Source: Micavibrio sp. UBA2137
Lineage (GTDB): Bacteria; Pseudomonadota; Alphaproteobacteria; Micavibrionales; Micavibrionaceae
NCBI GenBank assembly: GCA_002328415.1
Contig: DCXL01000002.1
Span: forward strand, 155,963 to 219,962
DNA: 64,000 bases
Reading direction: 5' to 3'
A model generated the notes under the pieces. It ran no database searches. It saw only the letters and a list, made by a program, of their open reading frames with translations, and was not told the origin of the DNA. Each line of letters opens with the position of its first letter. Position 1 is the first letter of the stretch. Below are positions 32,393-41,391 of the stretch, one piece after another. The translations under genes were made by a program, and so were the position numbers.

Positions 32393-33976
32393 TTAACGGA
32401 AATCATGCACAATTTGTTTCATTGCACTTCTAATTCCTGGGCGCATACCAGGCACACTAAAGGCTGGCGGCCCAATAACACCATATTTGAGCATTGTAAC
32501 ACCCGAACTCGCCGGCCCAACAACAGAAATGCGCTTTGCATCCGGTAACTGATATTTATGTGTCGTATTAACGCCAATACCCGTTGCATGTGGTGTTGTG
32601 TATCCCCGCTCTAAAATAGACGTCATCAATGAATCTCCTCCATTTTCATAGTCGTAACGCGGACCAAGCGCTGAAATAACAGCATCAAAATGCTCTGCTT
32701 CCTCGCTCCCTGCCGAATCAGCAAAGATGACTTTAAGCCCATGACCCAGGTGCGTATCAGGCTCAATCGCATGGATTGTAGCACGCTTCAAAGTCACCTT
32801 GCCCTGCTTCATAGCACGACTGACCTCTTTAGAGCCATCCTGCCCCGCATGCACGCGTAATGCATTAATCATACTACCGTGACGTCCAAAAATATCTTTA
32901 AGGGGATATTCATCATTGTGCAAAAAGCGCAGACGGGCTTCCCAAGATGCTAGAACTTCATCCGTACCGTAAGCTTGCCCAAAACGTTTGCGCAAAGGCT
33001 GTAAGAAATCACGCTCAATCTCGCCTGTTTCAAAGTTGGGCTTAAACCCCGTGAGCTTACGAAATTCTTCTGCAACCTCTTGAACAAGAGCATCGTCGTT
33101 TCCTCTACCAAAGAGATAAAAAGCACCTGGAAAGGGAATCGCATATTCATTGCGGCGCGCTGGAAGAATTTTTTCATCATAGGATTGATGACGAAACCCA
33201 CGACGCGAGACAGTTGTCACATGCCCGATATTGGTGGTACGCAACATTGTACGGACCACATCATCCCCTGAAAGCAACGTGCCGAGAACAAGCACCTTCG
33301 CATTCTCGGGCAAGTAAGATAATTTGGCGCGTTCTGGTTGCGACATTCCATTCAGATAGTAACGTGAAAACCCACAGTGACTAAGCAAATCATCTGTGAC
33401 ACAAGGCAGTTGTTTACGCATGGAATTTCCAGCGGCAACAACAATATGGCGTGCCTCTGCAATCTTTCCATCCTCAAATTGCGCGCGAACCTTTTTACCC
33501 TTTTGCTGAACATCAACGACTTTGCCAGACAAAACGGAAAACTTTCCTCCGTTACACTTATGCTTTTGTGCTTTTTGGGAAACCGCATCAGCTAAGTAAT
33601 CGGCGTAAGTTACGCGCTCGATAACTTGTTCAGCACGAGGCTCTTCAGAAAAACCGTCATATCTTCTTAGCCATGAAGAAAAATGATGTGGACGATCCTC
33701 TGTAATCGACATAGCCAAAGCAGGCGTATTAGTCTGCAGATAGCTTGGGTTATCATTACTATTATAGGCCACGCCTGCAAAGCGGCGACTCGGTACGGCC
33801 TCAACCATCGCAATATCAATGCGCGGCTCTGCAAAAAGCTCGTCTACCAGATGATAGGCAGCAGATGACCCAGAAAACCCAGTGCCAACTATCAAGCAGC
33901 CCTTAACATTTAGATCAGTTTTCTTTTGTCGAAATAAATTTGCCATAATCTCACTCAGTGAAGATGCTTTTAACAT
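32393..33976 (-). CDS. FAD/NAD(P)-binding oxidoreductase
   Basis: 527 aa. A dinucleotide-binding fold begins near residue 26 (CLIVGTGFSGSSAAYHLV) and a second GxGxxG-like turn is at VLVLGTLLSGDDVV. NSNDNPSYLQTNTPALAMSI and FSSWLRRYDGF are typical of the family of FAD-NAD(P)-binding proteins (PF13454 type) often annotated as hydroxyacylglutathione- or siderophore-linked oxidoreductases; the substrate is unknown. An alternative ATG lies ten codons in (MANLFRQKK). Convergent with nrdA; no partner gene is adjacent. Confidence 0.8.
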   Translation of the reverse strand: MLKASSLSEIMANLFRQKKTDLNVKGCLIVGTGFSGSSAAYHLVDELFAEPRIDIAMVEAVPSRRFAGVAYNSNDNPSYLQTNTPALAMSITEDRPHHFSSWLRRYDGFSEEPRAEQVIERVTYADYLADAVSQKAQKHKCNGGKFSVLSGKVVDVQQKGKKVRAQFEDGKIAEARHIVVAAGNSMRKQLPCVTDDLLSHCGFSRYYLNGMSQPERAKLSYLPENAKVLVLGTLLSGDDVVRTMLRTTNIGHVTTVSRRGFRHQSYDEKILPARRNEYAIPFPGAFYLFGRGNDDALVQEVAEEFRKLTGFKPNFETGEIERDFLQPLRKRFGQAYGTDEVLASWEARLRFLHNDEYPLKDIFGRHGSMINALRVHAGQDGSKEVSRAMKQGKVTLKRATIHAIEPDTHLGHGLKVIFADSAGSEEAEHFDAVISALGPRYDYENGGDSLMTSILERGYTTPHATGIGVNTTHKYQLPDAKRISVVGPASSGVTMLKYGVIGPPAFSVPGMRPGIRSAMKQIVHDFR

Positions 33977-34053
33977 AAGATATTCTTGTGAAAAAGATTT
34001 TTTTTAGAGCGCAAGTTGTTTTTTTGAGACGTGTTTTCGCGTATAGATAAATC

Positions 34054-34917
34054 ATGTCTTTAAAATCACATTTTTGGCCGTTGAAAATTGCCTCTAAAAT
34101 GGTGCTCTCGCGCTTGCCCATTGGGTACGGATTTTGGAAAAAACTGGGCCTGTTTGAATGGGGAGCTATGGATAATCATGATTATCCCATCAACGTTTTT
34201 ACCCTTCATAAAAACAAAGTTTTCAAGGGTGGTTTACCAGAGAAATGGGTTGGTTTGGAAATCGGGCCTGGTGATAGTATTGCAAGTGGCATGATGGCAT
34301 GGGCCCATGGGGCACAAAAAACATATCTAATTGATGCAGGCAGTTTTGTTTCAAAGGATATAAATTTTTATAAATGCTTGAGCCGTTCTTTTGAAGATAA
34401 AGGATTTAAAGTGCCAGAGCTCTCAAAAGCCAATAGTTTCGAAGATATTTTAAACGCACATAATATTGTTTATTTGACCAACGGGCTGGATAGCCTGAAA
34501 TCCATTCCGTCAGAACATGTTGATTTTCTATGGTCACATTCAGTCCTTGAACATGTCCGCGCACATGAATTTAATGATTTGATGGTCGAATCGGCACGTT
34601 GTCTGAAATCTAGAACCGGCCGCATTTCGCACAATATCGACCTTATGGACCATCTGGCCAAGTCGCTAAACAACATGCGGTTTAAATCAACACTTTGGGA
34701 AAGCGATTTTTGGGCAAAATCTGGCTTTTATACGAATCGCTTGCGTGCCTCGCAAATTCTGGATGCTATGACACATGCGGGATTGAACATTACTGATCTT
34801 CAAACAGGTGCATGGGATAAGCCGCCTGTACCACGTGACAAAATCGCCCCTGAATTTCGTACATTGTCAGATAAAGATTTATGCATCCGCACTATGCACG
34901 TCACTGCTCAAAAATAA
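34054..34917 (+). CDS. Class I SAM-dependent methyltransferase-like protein
   Basis: 287 aa. SAM motif I is VGLEIGPGDSIASG (about residues 66-79), and a later block, VDFLWSHSVLEHVRAHEFNDLM, is typical of Methyltransf_11-type enzymes. The substrate is not evident; neighbours do not help. The last 10 bp overlap the end of serA on the other strand. Sequence quality and codon use fit a real gene. Confidence 0.8.
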   Translation: MSLKSHFWPLKIASKMVLSRLPIGYGFWKKLGLFEWGAMDNHDYPINVFTLHKNKVFKGGLPEKWVGLEIGPGDSIASGMMAWAHGAQKTYLIDAGSFVSKDINFYKCLSRSFEDKGFKVPELSKANSFEDILNAHNIVYLTNGLDSLKSIPSEHVDFLWSHSVLEHVRAHEFNDLMVESARCLKSRTGRISHNIDLMDHLAKSLNNMRFKSTLWESDFWAKSGFYTNRLRASQILDAMTHAGLNITDLQTGAWDKPPVPRDKIAPEFRTLSDKDLCIRTMHVTAQK

Positions 34918-36488
34918 AGCTTCACCAAGTCGTCAATCTGTGGAAGCGCGGTTAGTTTCTCAAAGAGCGCCGCAGGCACATCCGAATCAATAGACACCAG
35001 GGCAATCGCAGCGTCCCCTTTGGGTGTTCGACCAAGACGAAAATCAGAGATATTAATTTTATCTTCGGCAAGTAATGTTCCCACGCCACCAATCATCCCT
35101 GGCCTATCCTTGTTTCGAATAAAGAGCATATGACCAGAAAGGGCCGCCTCAACAGGGACACCCTCAATCTCGATAATGCGCGGTTGCTGTGCGCCATAAA
35201 GAGTGCCCGTAATCGTGCGCGCACGGTTTTCGGATGTCACAGTGACACAGATTGCCGTTGCCAGATTATCGTGGGCTTCTTCTGTTTTGGTTTCTGAAAT
35301 CGTGATGCCTTTTAATTTAGCCATCTCAAAGGCATTAACCATATTGACGCTTTCAGACATAACGCCCAAAAGTTTGGCCAATATTGTCGCTGTCAGGGGA
35401 CGCGTATTTAATTTTGCGGCCTTCCCTGCATAGGCAATTTCAATTTTAGAAATGCCACTGCCTGTAATCTGTCCGCTAAAGCTACCCAATTGTTCGCAAA
35501 GCTTCAGATATGGCTTAAGCTTGGGGGCTTCTTCTGCAGAAATACTTGCTGTATTAAGCGCATTTGTAATAGCGCCACTGAGTAAATAATCACTGAGTTG
35601 TTCAGCAACCTGCAATGCCACATTAACCTGTGCCTCTTGCGTGGAAGCGCCCAAATGCGGAGTGCAGATTAAGCTTTCATGTCCAAAGAGGACATTTTCT
35701 GTGGCCGGCTCAACCTCAAATACATCTAAAGCCGCACCAGCAACCTTGCCTGAATTGAGCGCTTGTTTTAAATCAGCCTCAACAATTAAACCGCCACGGG
35801 CGCAGTTAATAATACGCACACCGTCTTTCATTTTGGAGAAAGCCTGCACATTGATCATGCCTAGTGTCTTTTCATTTTTAGGGACATGAATTGTGATGAA
35901 ATCGGCCTGCGCATAAAGTTCATCCAGGGTGACGCTCTCAACGCCTAATTCCTTGGCGCGCTCTTCTGTTAAGAATGGGTCGAAGGCGCAAACGCGCATT
36001 TGCAATCCAACGGCACGATTGGCGACAATCGCACCGATATTACCGCACCCAATCAGTCCCAGCGTTTTGCCGTAAAGCTCTACACCCATAAATTTAGATT
36101 TTTCCCATTTTCCAGCTTGTGTTGAGGCATTGGCTTGTGGGATATGACGCGCCAGCGAAAACATGAGCGAAATCGCATGTTCGGCTGTTGTAATTGAATT
36201 TCCAAAAGGCGTATTCATTACAATTACACCCCTTGCCGTTGCGCTTGGCACATCGATGTTATCAACGCCAATCCCAGCGCGCCCAATGACCTTCAAATTT
36301 TTGGCCGCAGTTAGTATTTCAGGTGTCACCTTGGTCGAGGAACGCACTGCCAAACCGTCGTAATCTGCAATTTTCTCTTTCAGTTCTTCTGGTGAAAGAC
36401 CTGTAATGACATCGACCTCGATACCACGCTTTTCAAAAGTTGCGCGCGCCAGATCATCCATTTTGTCGCTAATCAGTACCTTTGGCAT
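34908..36488 (-). CDS. serA: D-3-phosphoglycerate dehydrogenase
   Basis: The first step of serine synthesis: oxidises 3-phosphoglycerate with NAD+. 526 aa, the long form with a catalytic/NAD-binding part (about 1-310), an intervening domain and a C-terminal ACT domain (GHMLFIRNKDRPGMIGGVGT) for serine feedback. GLIGCGNIGAIVANRAVG is the NAD fold; RGGLI with the following Glu and the His of TPHLGAST complete the active site. serC lies 20 bp upstream on the same strand, so serC-serA is an operon. Confidence 0.97.
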   Translation of the reverse strand: MPKVLISDKMDDLARATFEKRGIEVDVITGLSPEELKEKIADYDGLAVRSSTKVTPEILTAAKNLKVIGRAGIGVDNIDVPSATARGVIVMNTPFGNSITTAEHAISLMFSLARHIPQANASTQAGKWEKSKFMGVELYGKTLGLIGCGNIGAIVANRAVGLQMRVCAFDPFLTEERAKELGVESVTLDELYAQADFITIHVPKNEKTLGMINVQAFSKMKDGVRIINCARGGLIVEADLKQALNSGKVAGAALDVFEVEPATENVLFGHESLICTPHLGASTQEAQVNVALQVAEQLSDYLLSGAITNALNTASISAEEAPKLKPYLKLCEQLGSFSGQITGSGISKIEIAYAGKAAKLNTRPLTATILAKLLGVMSESVNMVNAFEMAKLKGITISETKTEEAHDNLATAICVTVTSENRARTITGTLYGAQQPRIIEIEGVPVEAALSGHMLFIRNKDRPGMIGGVGTLLAEDKINISDFRLGRTPKGDAAIALVSIDSDVPAALFEKLTALPQIDDLVKLYF

Positions 36489-36508
36489 TTTTGATTCCTT
36501 TCAAAAAT

Positions 36509-37660
36509 TTAAGCTGCTTTTACTTCGTGATAGGCCCATTCAAGCCATGGTAAGAACAGTTCGATGTCACGCGCCTCAACCGTTCCCCCGCCCCAGATTC
36601 GGAAACCAGCGGGCGCCGTACGGTAAGCATTAAAGTCGTATCCGACCCCTTCATCATCGAGAAGTTGCACAATCTTTTTTACCATTGCGCGTTGTGCGGC
36701 CTCATCCATTTTCACAAAATCTGCGTCAATGATGCGCAAGCACAAAGATGTAGACGAGCGGATACGCTTATCCGTTGTAAGAAAATCAATCCAGTCGGTT
36801 TGGGCAACCCATTGCTCAACCACATGTAAATTATCTTGCGAACGTTTAATCATGCCCTCTAATCCACCAATTTTCTCAACCCAATTGAGCGCCACAAGAC
36901 AATCTTCAACGGCTAACATCGAGGGTGTGTTAATTGTTGATCCCTTAAATAAATCCTCATTTATTTTACCGCCCTTTGTCATACGGAAAATTTTGGGAAG
37001 CGGGCGGTCAGGTGTATAGGTTTCCAAACGTTCCACGGCACGTGGGGAGAGCACGAGCATACCGTGAGCAGCCTCTCCACCAAGGATTTTTTGCCATGAC
37101 CACGTGGTCACATCCAATTTGCTCCAATCCATCTCATAAGCAAATATGGCCGAGGTCGCATCACAAATTGTTAAACCACCGCGATTGGCGTCAATCCAGT
37201 CGTGATTTGGAATACGTGCGCCTGATGTCGTGCCATTCCACGGGAAAACAACATCATGTTCGAAATTAACATCACTTAAATCTGGCAATTCGCCATAAGG
37301 GGCATTCAAAATGCGCAAGTTCGGCAAATTCATATGGTCGCGTGTATCAATCGCCCAGTCATTTGAGAAATTCTCCCACGCCAGAACATCAACATCGCGA
37401 GGGCCTAACATTGACCACATCGCCATTTCAACAGCGCCAGTGTCGGAGGCCGGCACAATTGCAATGCGATAATCATCAGGAATATTAAGAAGCGTGCGGT
37501 GTTTTTCAATCACATCAAACAAACGCAGCTTGCCCTCAGATGAGCGGTGCGAGCGCCCAAGTAAAGCGCCGTCAAGTTGCCCCAACTCCCAATCGGGATT
37601 TTTGCGTGTTGGTCCAGATGAAAAACGTGGGTCCGCAGGATAAGAAGAAGGTTTATTCAT
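36509..37660 (-). CDS. serC: Phosphoserine aminotransferase
   Basis: PLP enzyme of serine synthesis, converting 3-phosphohydroxypyruvate to phosphoserine. 383 aa, the longer type common in alphaproteobacteria (opening PADPRFSSGPTRKNPDW). The PLP lysine is in TTWSWQKILGGEAAHGMLVLS and the cofactor Asp in GLTICDATSAIFA. It is immediately upstream of serA in the same operon and divergent from serB, so all three enzymes of the pathway lie within 4 kb. Confidence 0.96.
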   Translation of the reverse strand: MNKPSSYPADPRFSSGPTRKNPDWELGQLDGALLGRSHRSSEGKLRLFDVIEKHRTLLNIPDDYRIAIVPASDTGAVEMAMWSMLGPRDVDVLAWENFSNDWAIDTRDHMNLPNLRILNAPYGELPDLSDVNFEHDVVFPWNGTTSGARIPNHDWIDANRGGLTICDATSAIFAYEMDWSKLDVTTWSWQKILGGEAAHGMLVLSPRAVERLETYTPDRPLPKIFRMTKGGKINEDLFKGSTINTPSMLAVEDCLVALNWVEKIGGLEGMIKRSQDNLHVVEQWVAQTDWIDFLTTDKRIRSSTSLCLRIIDADFVKMDEAAQRAMVKKIVQLLDDEGVGYDFNAYRTAPAGFRIWGGGTVEARDIELFLPWLEWAYHEVKAA

Positions 37661-37785
37661 GGTGATATCTTTACCGCTTTATTCGTATTGGTATGTGTCT
37701 TAATTAAATTAACAGCTTCAATTTTGGATTGAAACATGTAACTTTAATAGAAGACGTCTATTCACATTTAACCAACCTGATCTGG

Positions 37786-38703
37786 ATGCTATTTCACCTT
37801 GTCCTTGTTGCCTCTGCCCCGCAATTACCAAAATCAATCGTAAATGCGGTTACGCTTATTCTGGAAGAAAATGGATATACGCCCACAAGGCAAACTTGGT
37901 TGTCTCAAGATAAAGCACTTGAAATAACCTTGGACGACACACCCAATGCGCAGACACATGAAAAACTTCTGGCCATATTGCATCACGCAAAAATAGACCA
38001 CTTCCTTGTGCCTGATGCGGGACGCCGTAAGCGCCTGCTTGTGGCTGATATGGATTCAACCATTGCCGCCGAAGAAACATTAGATGAGATCGCGCGCGCG
38101 TGCGGAGTTGGCGACCAAGTTGCTGAAATTACAAAACGTTCTATGCGGGGTGAAGTCGATTTTAATACATCATTACGCAATCGCGTGGCGCTTCTGGCGG
38201 GTCAACCTGCACAAACGCTAGCATCAGTGCGTGCCATGATGAAGCTTAATGAAGGCGCAAAAACGTTCGTCAAAACAATGGCGGCCCATGGCGCAAAATG
38301 TGTTTTAATCTCAGGGGGCTTCACCTATTTTACCTCTTTCGTAGCTGAAATTTGTGGCTTTCACCATGACCACGGCAATGTTTTAGAAATGAAAAACGGG
38401 CGCATCACAGGCTTTCTTGAAGAGCCAATTCTTGGGCCCCAAAGCAAGGCAGATCTCCTGAGGGAATATTGCACAAAATATAAAATTCAAGAAAGTGACG
38501 CACTGGCAATCGGCGATGGCGCAAATGACAAGAATATGCTTACAATGGCAGGAATGGGGATTGGATATTACCCCAAGGATGTTCTGCGCCCTGTGACCCC
38601 CCATCACATCACATTTACTGATTTGAAAACGGCGCTTTATATTCAAGGATACCGCGATGATGAGATTTATGTCGAACAGCCTTTAGGATTTGAAGATGAC
38701 TGA
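37786..38703 (+). CDS. serB: Phosphoserine phosphatase
   Basis: The last step of serine synthesis. 305 aa from the ATG at 37786 (MLFHLVLVASAPQLP). A longer frame from a TTG at 37729 lacks family support. A short N-terminal regulatory-like domain (about 1-75) is followed by the HAD fold: VADMDSTIAAEE with nucleophile Asp88 and Asp90, LISGGFTYF, and AIGDGANDKNMLTMAG. Divergent from serC. The next gene begins inside its last codons. Confidence 0.95.
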   Translation: MLFHLVLVASAPQLPKSIVNAVTLILEENGYTPTRQTWLSQDKALEITLDDTPNAQTHEKLLAILHHAKIDHFLVPDAGRRKRLLVADMDSTIAAEETLDEIARACGVGDQVAEITKRSMRGEVDFNTSLRNRVALLAGQPAQTLASVRAMMKLNEGAKTFVKTMAAHGAKCVLISGGFTYFTSFVAEICGFHHDHGNVLEMKNGRITGFLEEPILGPQSKADLLREYCTKYKIQESDALAIGDGANDKNMLTMAGMGIGYYPKDVLRPVTPHHITFTDLKTALYIQGYRDDEIYVEQPLGFEDD

Positions 38704-39613
38704 TTTAAAATATAGTGATGCAGAATTAGACGCGCTTATTCATAAATATTGTACTGATTTCACCGAAAACGCCCGCAATGATGTTTATGATCCAATCACA
38801 GGACGCGAACGCGAAATTAAAGAAACCGTCCTTATCCTTCTGCAAAAGGGGCGTAAAAATGTAATGTTACAGGCCCCTGCTGGTGTTGGTAAAACTGCGC
38901 TTTGTATTGGCCTAGCCCAAGATATCGTAAAGGATAATGTGCCAGACTCACTGAAAGGCGCACGCATTTTAGAGCTGGACTTAGCCGCCATGTCCGCAGG
39001 CACGGATTCAATTTCCGAATTTCAGGGACGTATTGTTCCACTCCTCAAAGGCATTTCCGAGCGCTATGGCAATCCCGATTACCCAAAATTTATTCTCTTC
39101 ATTGATGAAATTCATCAGATTATGCCCTCTTGCGAAGGCAGTTCCTATCGTGGGTTGTCCGAGGTTTTAAAACCCTACCTTACCGCAGGGGCGCTAAGCG
39201 TGATTGGCGCCACCACAAAAGATGAGTATCGTATTTATGTAGGCGTTGACCCCGCGATGGACAGACGTTTCCAAAAGGTTGATCTCACAATTCCAAGTGA
39301 TGCGCAAACCTTTGCCATTTTGCAGAATCTGGCACCACGTTACACCAAACATCATGGTATCGAGATTGATGATGATGCCCTGCGCGTGATTGTACATTTA
39401 ACAAGTCATCATATTCGCAAGCGCAACCAGCCTGATAAGTCCATCATTACAATGGATGCTGCCCTTGCGTGGCAGGTCATGCATAATGGGCAAGGTGGCA
39501 AATTGAGTCTTCCCAATATCTATCAAATTATTTCGCGCGAAACAGGTATTCACGCAGACGCGATTGCGCTGAATGAAAAAGAAGTGGCCAAGCTGGCCGA
39601 AGCAGAAGACTAA
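38696..39613 (+). CDS. Stand-alone AAA+ ATPase resembling ClpA/B domain D1
   Basis: A 305-aa single AAA+ module. Motifs: YDPITGREREI at the start, as in Clp D1 domains; Walker A APAGVGKTAL (about 60-69); Walker B FILFIDEIHQI (about 132-142); sensor 1 GATTKDEYR; and arginine finger DRRF (about 189-192). ClpA/B/C carry this module plus an N-domain and a second AAA+; both are missing here. It could be a remodelling motor with its own adaptor. Its ATG overlaps the serB stop by 8 bp (the more upstream TTG at 38690 is less likely), implying translational coupling. Target unknown. Confidence 0.85.
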   Translation: MTDLKYSDAELDALIHKYCTDFTENARNDVYDPITGREREIKETVLILLQKGRKNVMLQAPAGVGKTALCIGLAQDIVKDNVPDSLKGARILELDLAAMSAGTDSISEFQGRIVPLLKGISERYGNPDYPKFILFIDEIHQIMPSCEGSSYRGLSEVLKPYLTAGALSVIGATTKDEYRIYVGVDPAMDRRFQKVDLTIPSDAQTFAILQNLAPRYTKHHGIEIDDDALRVIVHLTSHHIRKRNQPDKSIITMDAALAWQVMHNGQGGKLSLPNIYQIISRETGIHADAIALNEKEVAKLAEAED

Positions 39614-40338
39614 CTCAGCAGCCTTTTCAAGTCCTCTTCACGCACATAATCCCACGCACCCTCTTCCAAACCATCCAAGCTTAACGCGCCAACGCGTATA
39701 CGATGAAGGCTTTCAACTTTATTGCCCAAGGCCGCAAACATGCGTTTGACCTGATGGTAGCGCCCCTCGTGGAGGATAAGTGTACATGTTTTCTCATCAA
39801 TCTGTTTCAGTGTTGCGGGCAAAAGCGGTTTATCCTCCGAGCGCAACATGAGCGTGCCCGACGCAAAAATATCTGCCTCCTCGCCTGAAAGCGGATCAGC
39901 CAAAGTGACATGATATTCTTTTTCGATATGGTTCTTAGGATGGGTCAGCGCATGAATAATGTCGCCTCCATCCGAACATAAAATAAGCCCCGTTGTATCC
40001 TTATCCAAGCGCCCAACAGTTGTGAGTGTTGGTGTACGCAGGCGAAAACGCTCGGGCAAAAGATGAAAAATACTTAAACCATCTTCATCATGATGAGCAC
40101 AGACATAACCAGCAGGTTTATGTACTTTAATCACCATTGGCGCAAGATGTTCCAGCGGCTCACCTTCATAAGTTGCGTTTTCAAGCGCTTGTTTGCTCAC
40201 CTCAACTTTTTCAGACGGGTCAGAAATGGCGCGCCCACTAAATACAAATTTGCCCTTACGGATATGTGATTGAATTTGACGACGCGGGCCATATCCAAGG
40301 TTAGACAATAATCTGTCAAGACGAAGTTTTTGTGTCAT
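39610..40338 (-). CDS. RsuA/RluB-family pseudouridine synthase
   Basis: 242 aa that isomerises uridine in rRNA. The N-terminal S4 RNA-binding domain (RLDRLLSNLGYGPRRQIQ) is followed by the catalytic domain with VGRLDKDTTGLIL, where the Asp of GRLDKDT is catalytic, and with EGRYHQVKRMFAALGN near the end. It resembles RsuA, the 16S U516 enzyme, but subfamily is not certain. It follows an RsmC-like methyltransferase gene with a 1-bp overlap (TAATG), so two 16S rRNA modification genes appear coupled. Confidence 0.92.
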   Translation of the reverse strand: MTQKLRLDRLLSNLGYGPRRQIQSHIRKGKFVFSGRAISDPSEKVEVSKQALENATYEGEPLEHLAPMVIKVHKPAGYVCAHHDEDGLSIFHLLPERFRLRTPTLTTVGRLDKDTTGLILCSDGGDIIHALTHPKNHIEKEYHVTLADPLSGEEADIFASGTLMLRSEDKPLLPATLKQIDEKTCTLILHEGRYHQVKRMFAALGNKVESLHRIRVGALSLDGLEEGAWDYVREEDLKRLLS

Positions 40339-41345
40339 TAATTTTGCGCCTTTATCACTTTAAAGCCTTTTGCGTCTTCTAAAGTCTCTAGCCTTTTAAA
40401 GCATGATTTCAAAATTTGTTCGTAAGGAAGATGCCTGTTAGCAACCATCAGAAGTGTTCCATTTTGCTTTAGGGAACGCGCAGCAGTTTCAATAAAGGCT
40501 TGCCCCAAACCGACGTCCTGTGCCTTACCTTCATGGAAGGGTGGATTCATGATGATTGTCTTAAATCTTTGCGCAGGCGGCGTACGCAAATCACACCACT
40601 GTACTTCAAACTGTCTTCCCTCATGACGCTTGTCCAGATTTTTTGTGCAGGCCTCAACCGCACGTTTGTCATTATCACATGCAAAAAGCTCTGCGCTTGG
40701 ATGTATCTCCAAAAGTTTGTCTGACAAGTATCCATAGCCACATCCGAAATCAGCAACAGGTGATTTTAAATGCGGTGTAAAGTATTTGGCCAAAAGGGCA
40801 GAGCCCTGATCAATTTTATCATGTCCATAAATTCCTGCACAGACGGTGTAACCCTGACCATTTTCAAACCAGATGTCTTTCTTAAAATCAGCACCCTTGC
40901 TCTTCTTGAGTTCAAAAATCACGCAATGGCTTTTCGATATTTTTTGAACAATTTCAAATCCGTATTCAGAAAGATTTTTTGCATAAGATTTAGCGCCCAT
41001 TTTAATTGGCACAATAAAATAAAGAGATGCATCTTCCACGCAGGCACGCGCAGCAAGATTTAATGCGTCAACTGTTGCGCGCTTATTTTTCTCCGCACAT
41101 ATGAAAGTATTTTGAATGTTTTGTGTGTCCTGAGAAAGAACTACGCCGCCCTTTTCATCCCAAGACTGCGCCTCCGTATAAAAAGGTGTCGCAAAATAAG
41201 TTTCTTGTGGAAGCGCCCATTCTGGGACAGGACATTGTACAAATAGCGCAGGCTTTCCCTCTTGAGTAATCTTGCTTTCCTCAAACGCATAAAGATATGC
41301 CTTTTCCAAGTCGGATGCTTTCACGTGTGTCTTTATCCTTTTCAA
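40338..41345 (-). CDS. RsmC-like rRNA (guanine-N2) methyltransferase
   Basis: 335 aa with a degenerate N-terminal methyltransferase-like half and an active C-terminal half, as in RsmC/RlmG. Motif I is VADFGCGYGYLSDKLLE, and the catalytic NPPF motif is MNPPFHEGKAQDVG. The family methylates guanine in 16S or 23S rRNA. It overlaps the downstream pseudouridine synthase by 1 bp, which supports a ribosome-modification operon. Confidence 0.88.
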   Translation of the reverse strand: MKRIKTHVKASDLEKAYLYAFEESKITQEGKPALFVQCPVPEWALPQETYFATPFYTEAQSWDEKGGVVLSQDTQNIQNTFICAEKNKRATVDALNLAARACVEDASLYFIVPIKMGAKSYAKNLSEYGFEIVQKISKSHCVIFELKKSKGADFKKDIWFENGQGYTVCAGIYGHDKIDQGSALLAKYFTPHLKSPVADFGCGYGYLSDKLLEIHPSAELFACDNDKRAVEACTKNLDKRHEGRQFEVQWCDLRTPPAQRFKTIIMNPPFHEGKAQDVGLGQAFIETAARSLKQNGTLLMVANRHLPYEQILKSCFKRLETLEDAKGFKVIKAQN

Positions 41346-41391
41346 GATGGGCTTTAAAAACTATGTTCTCTTATAAAGAGGATAAACGCAT

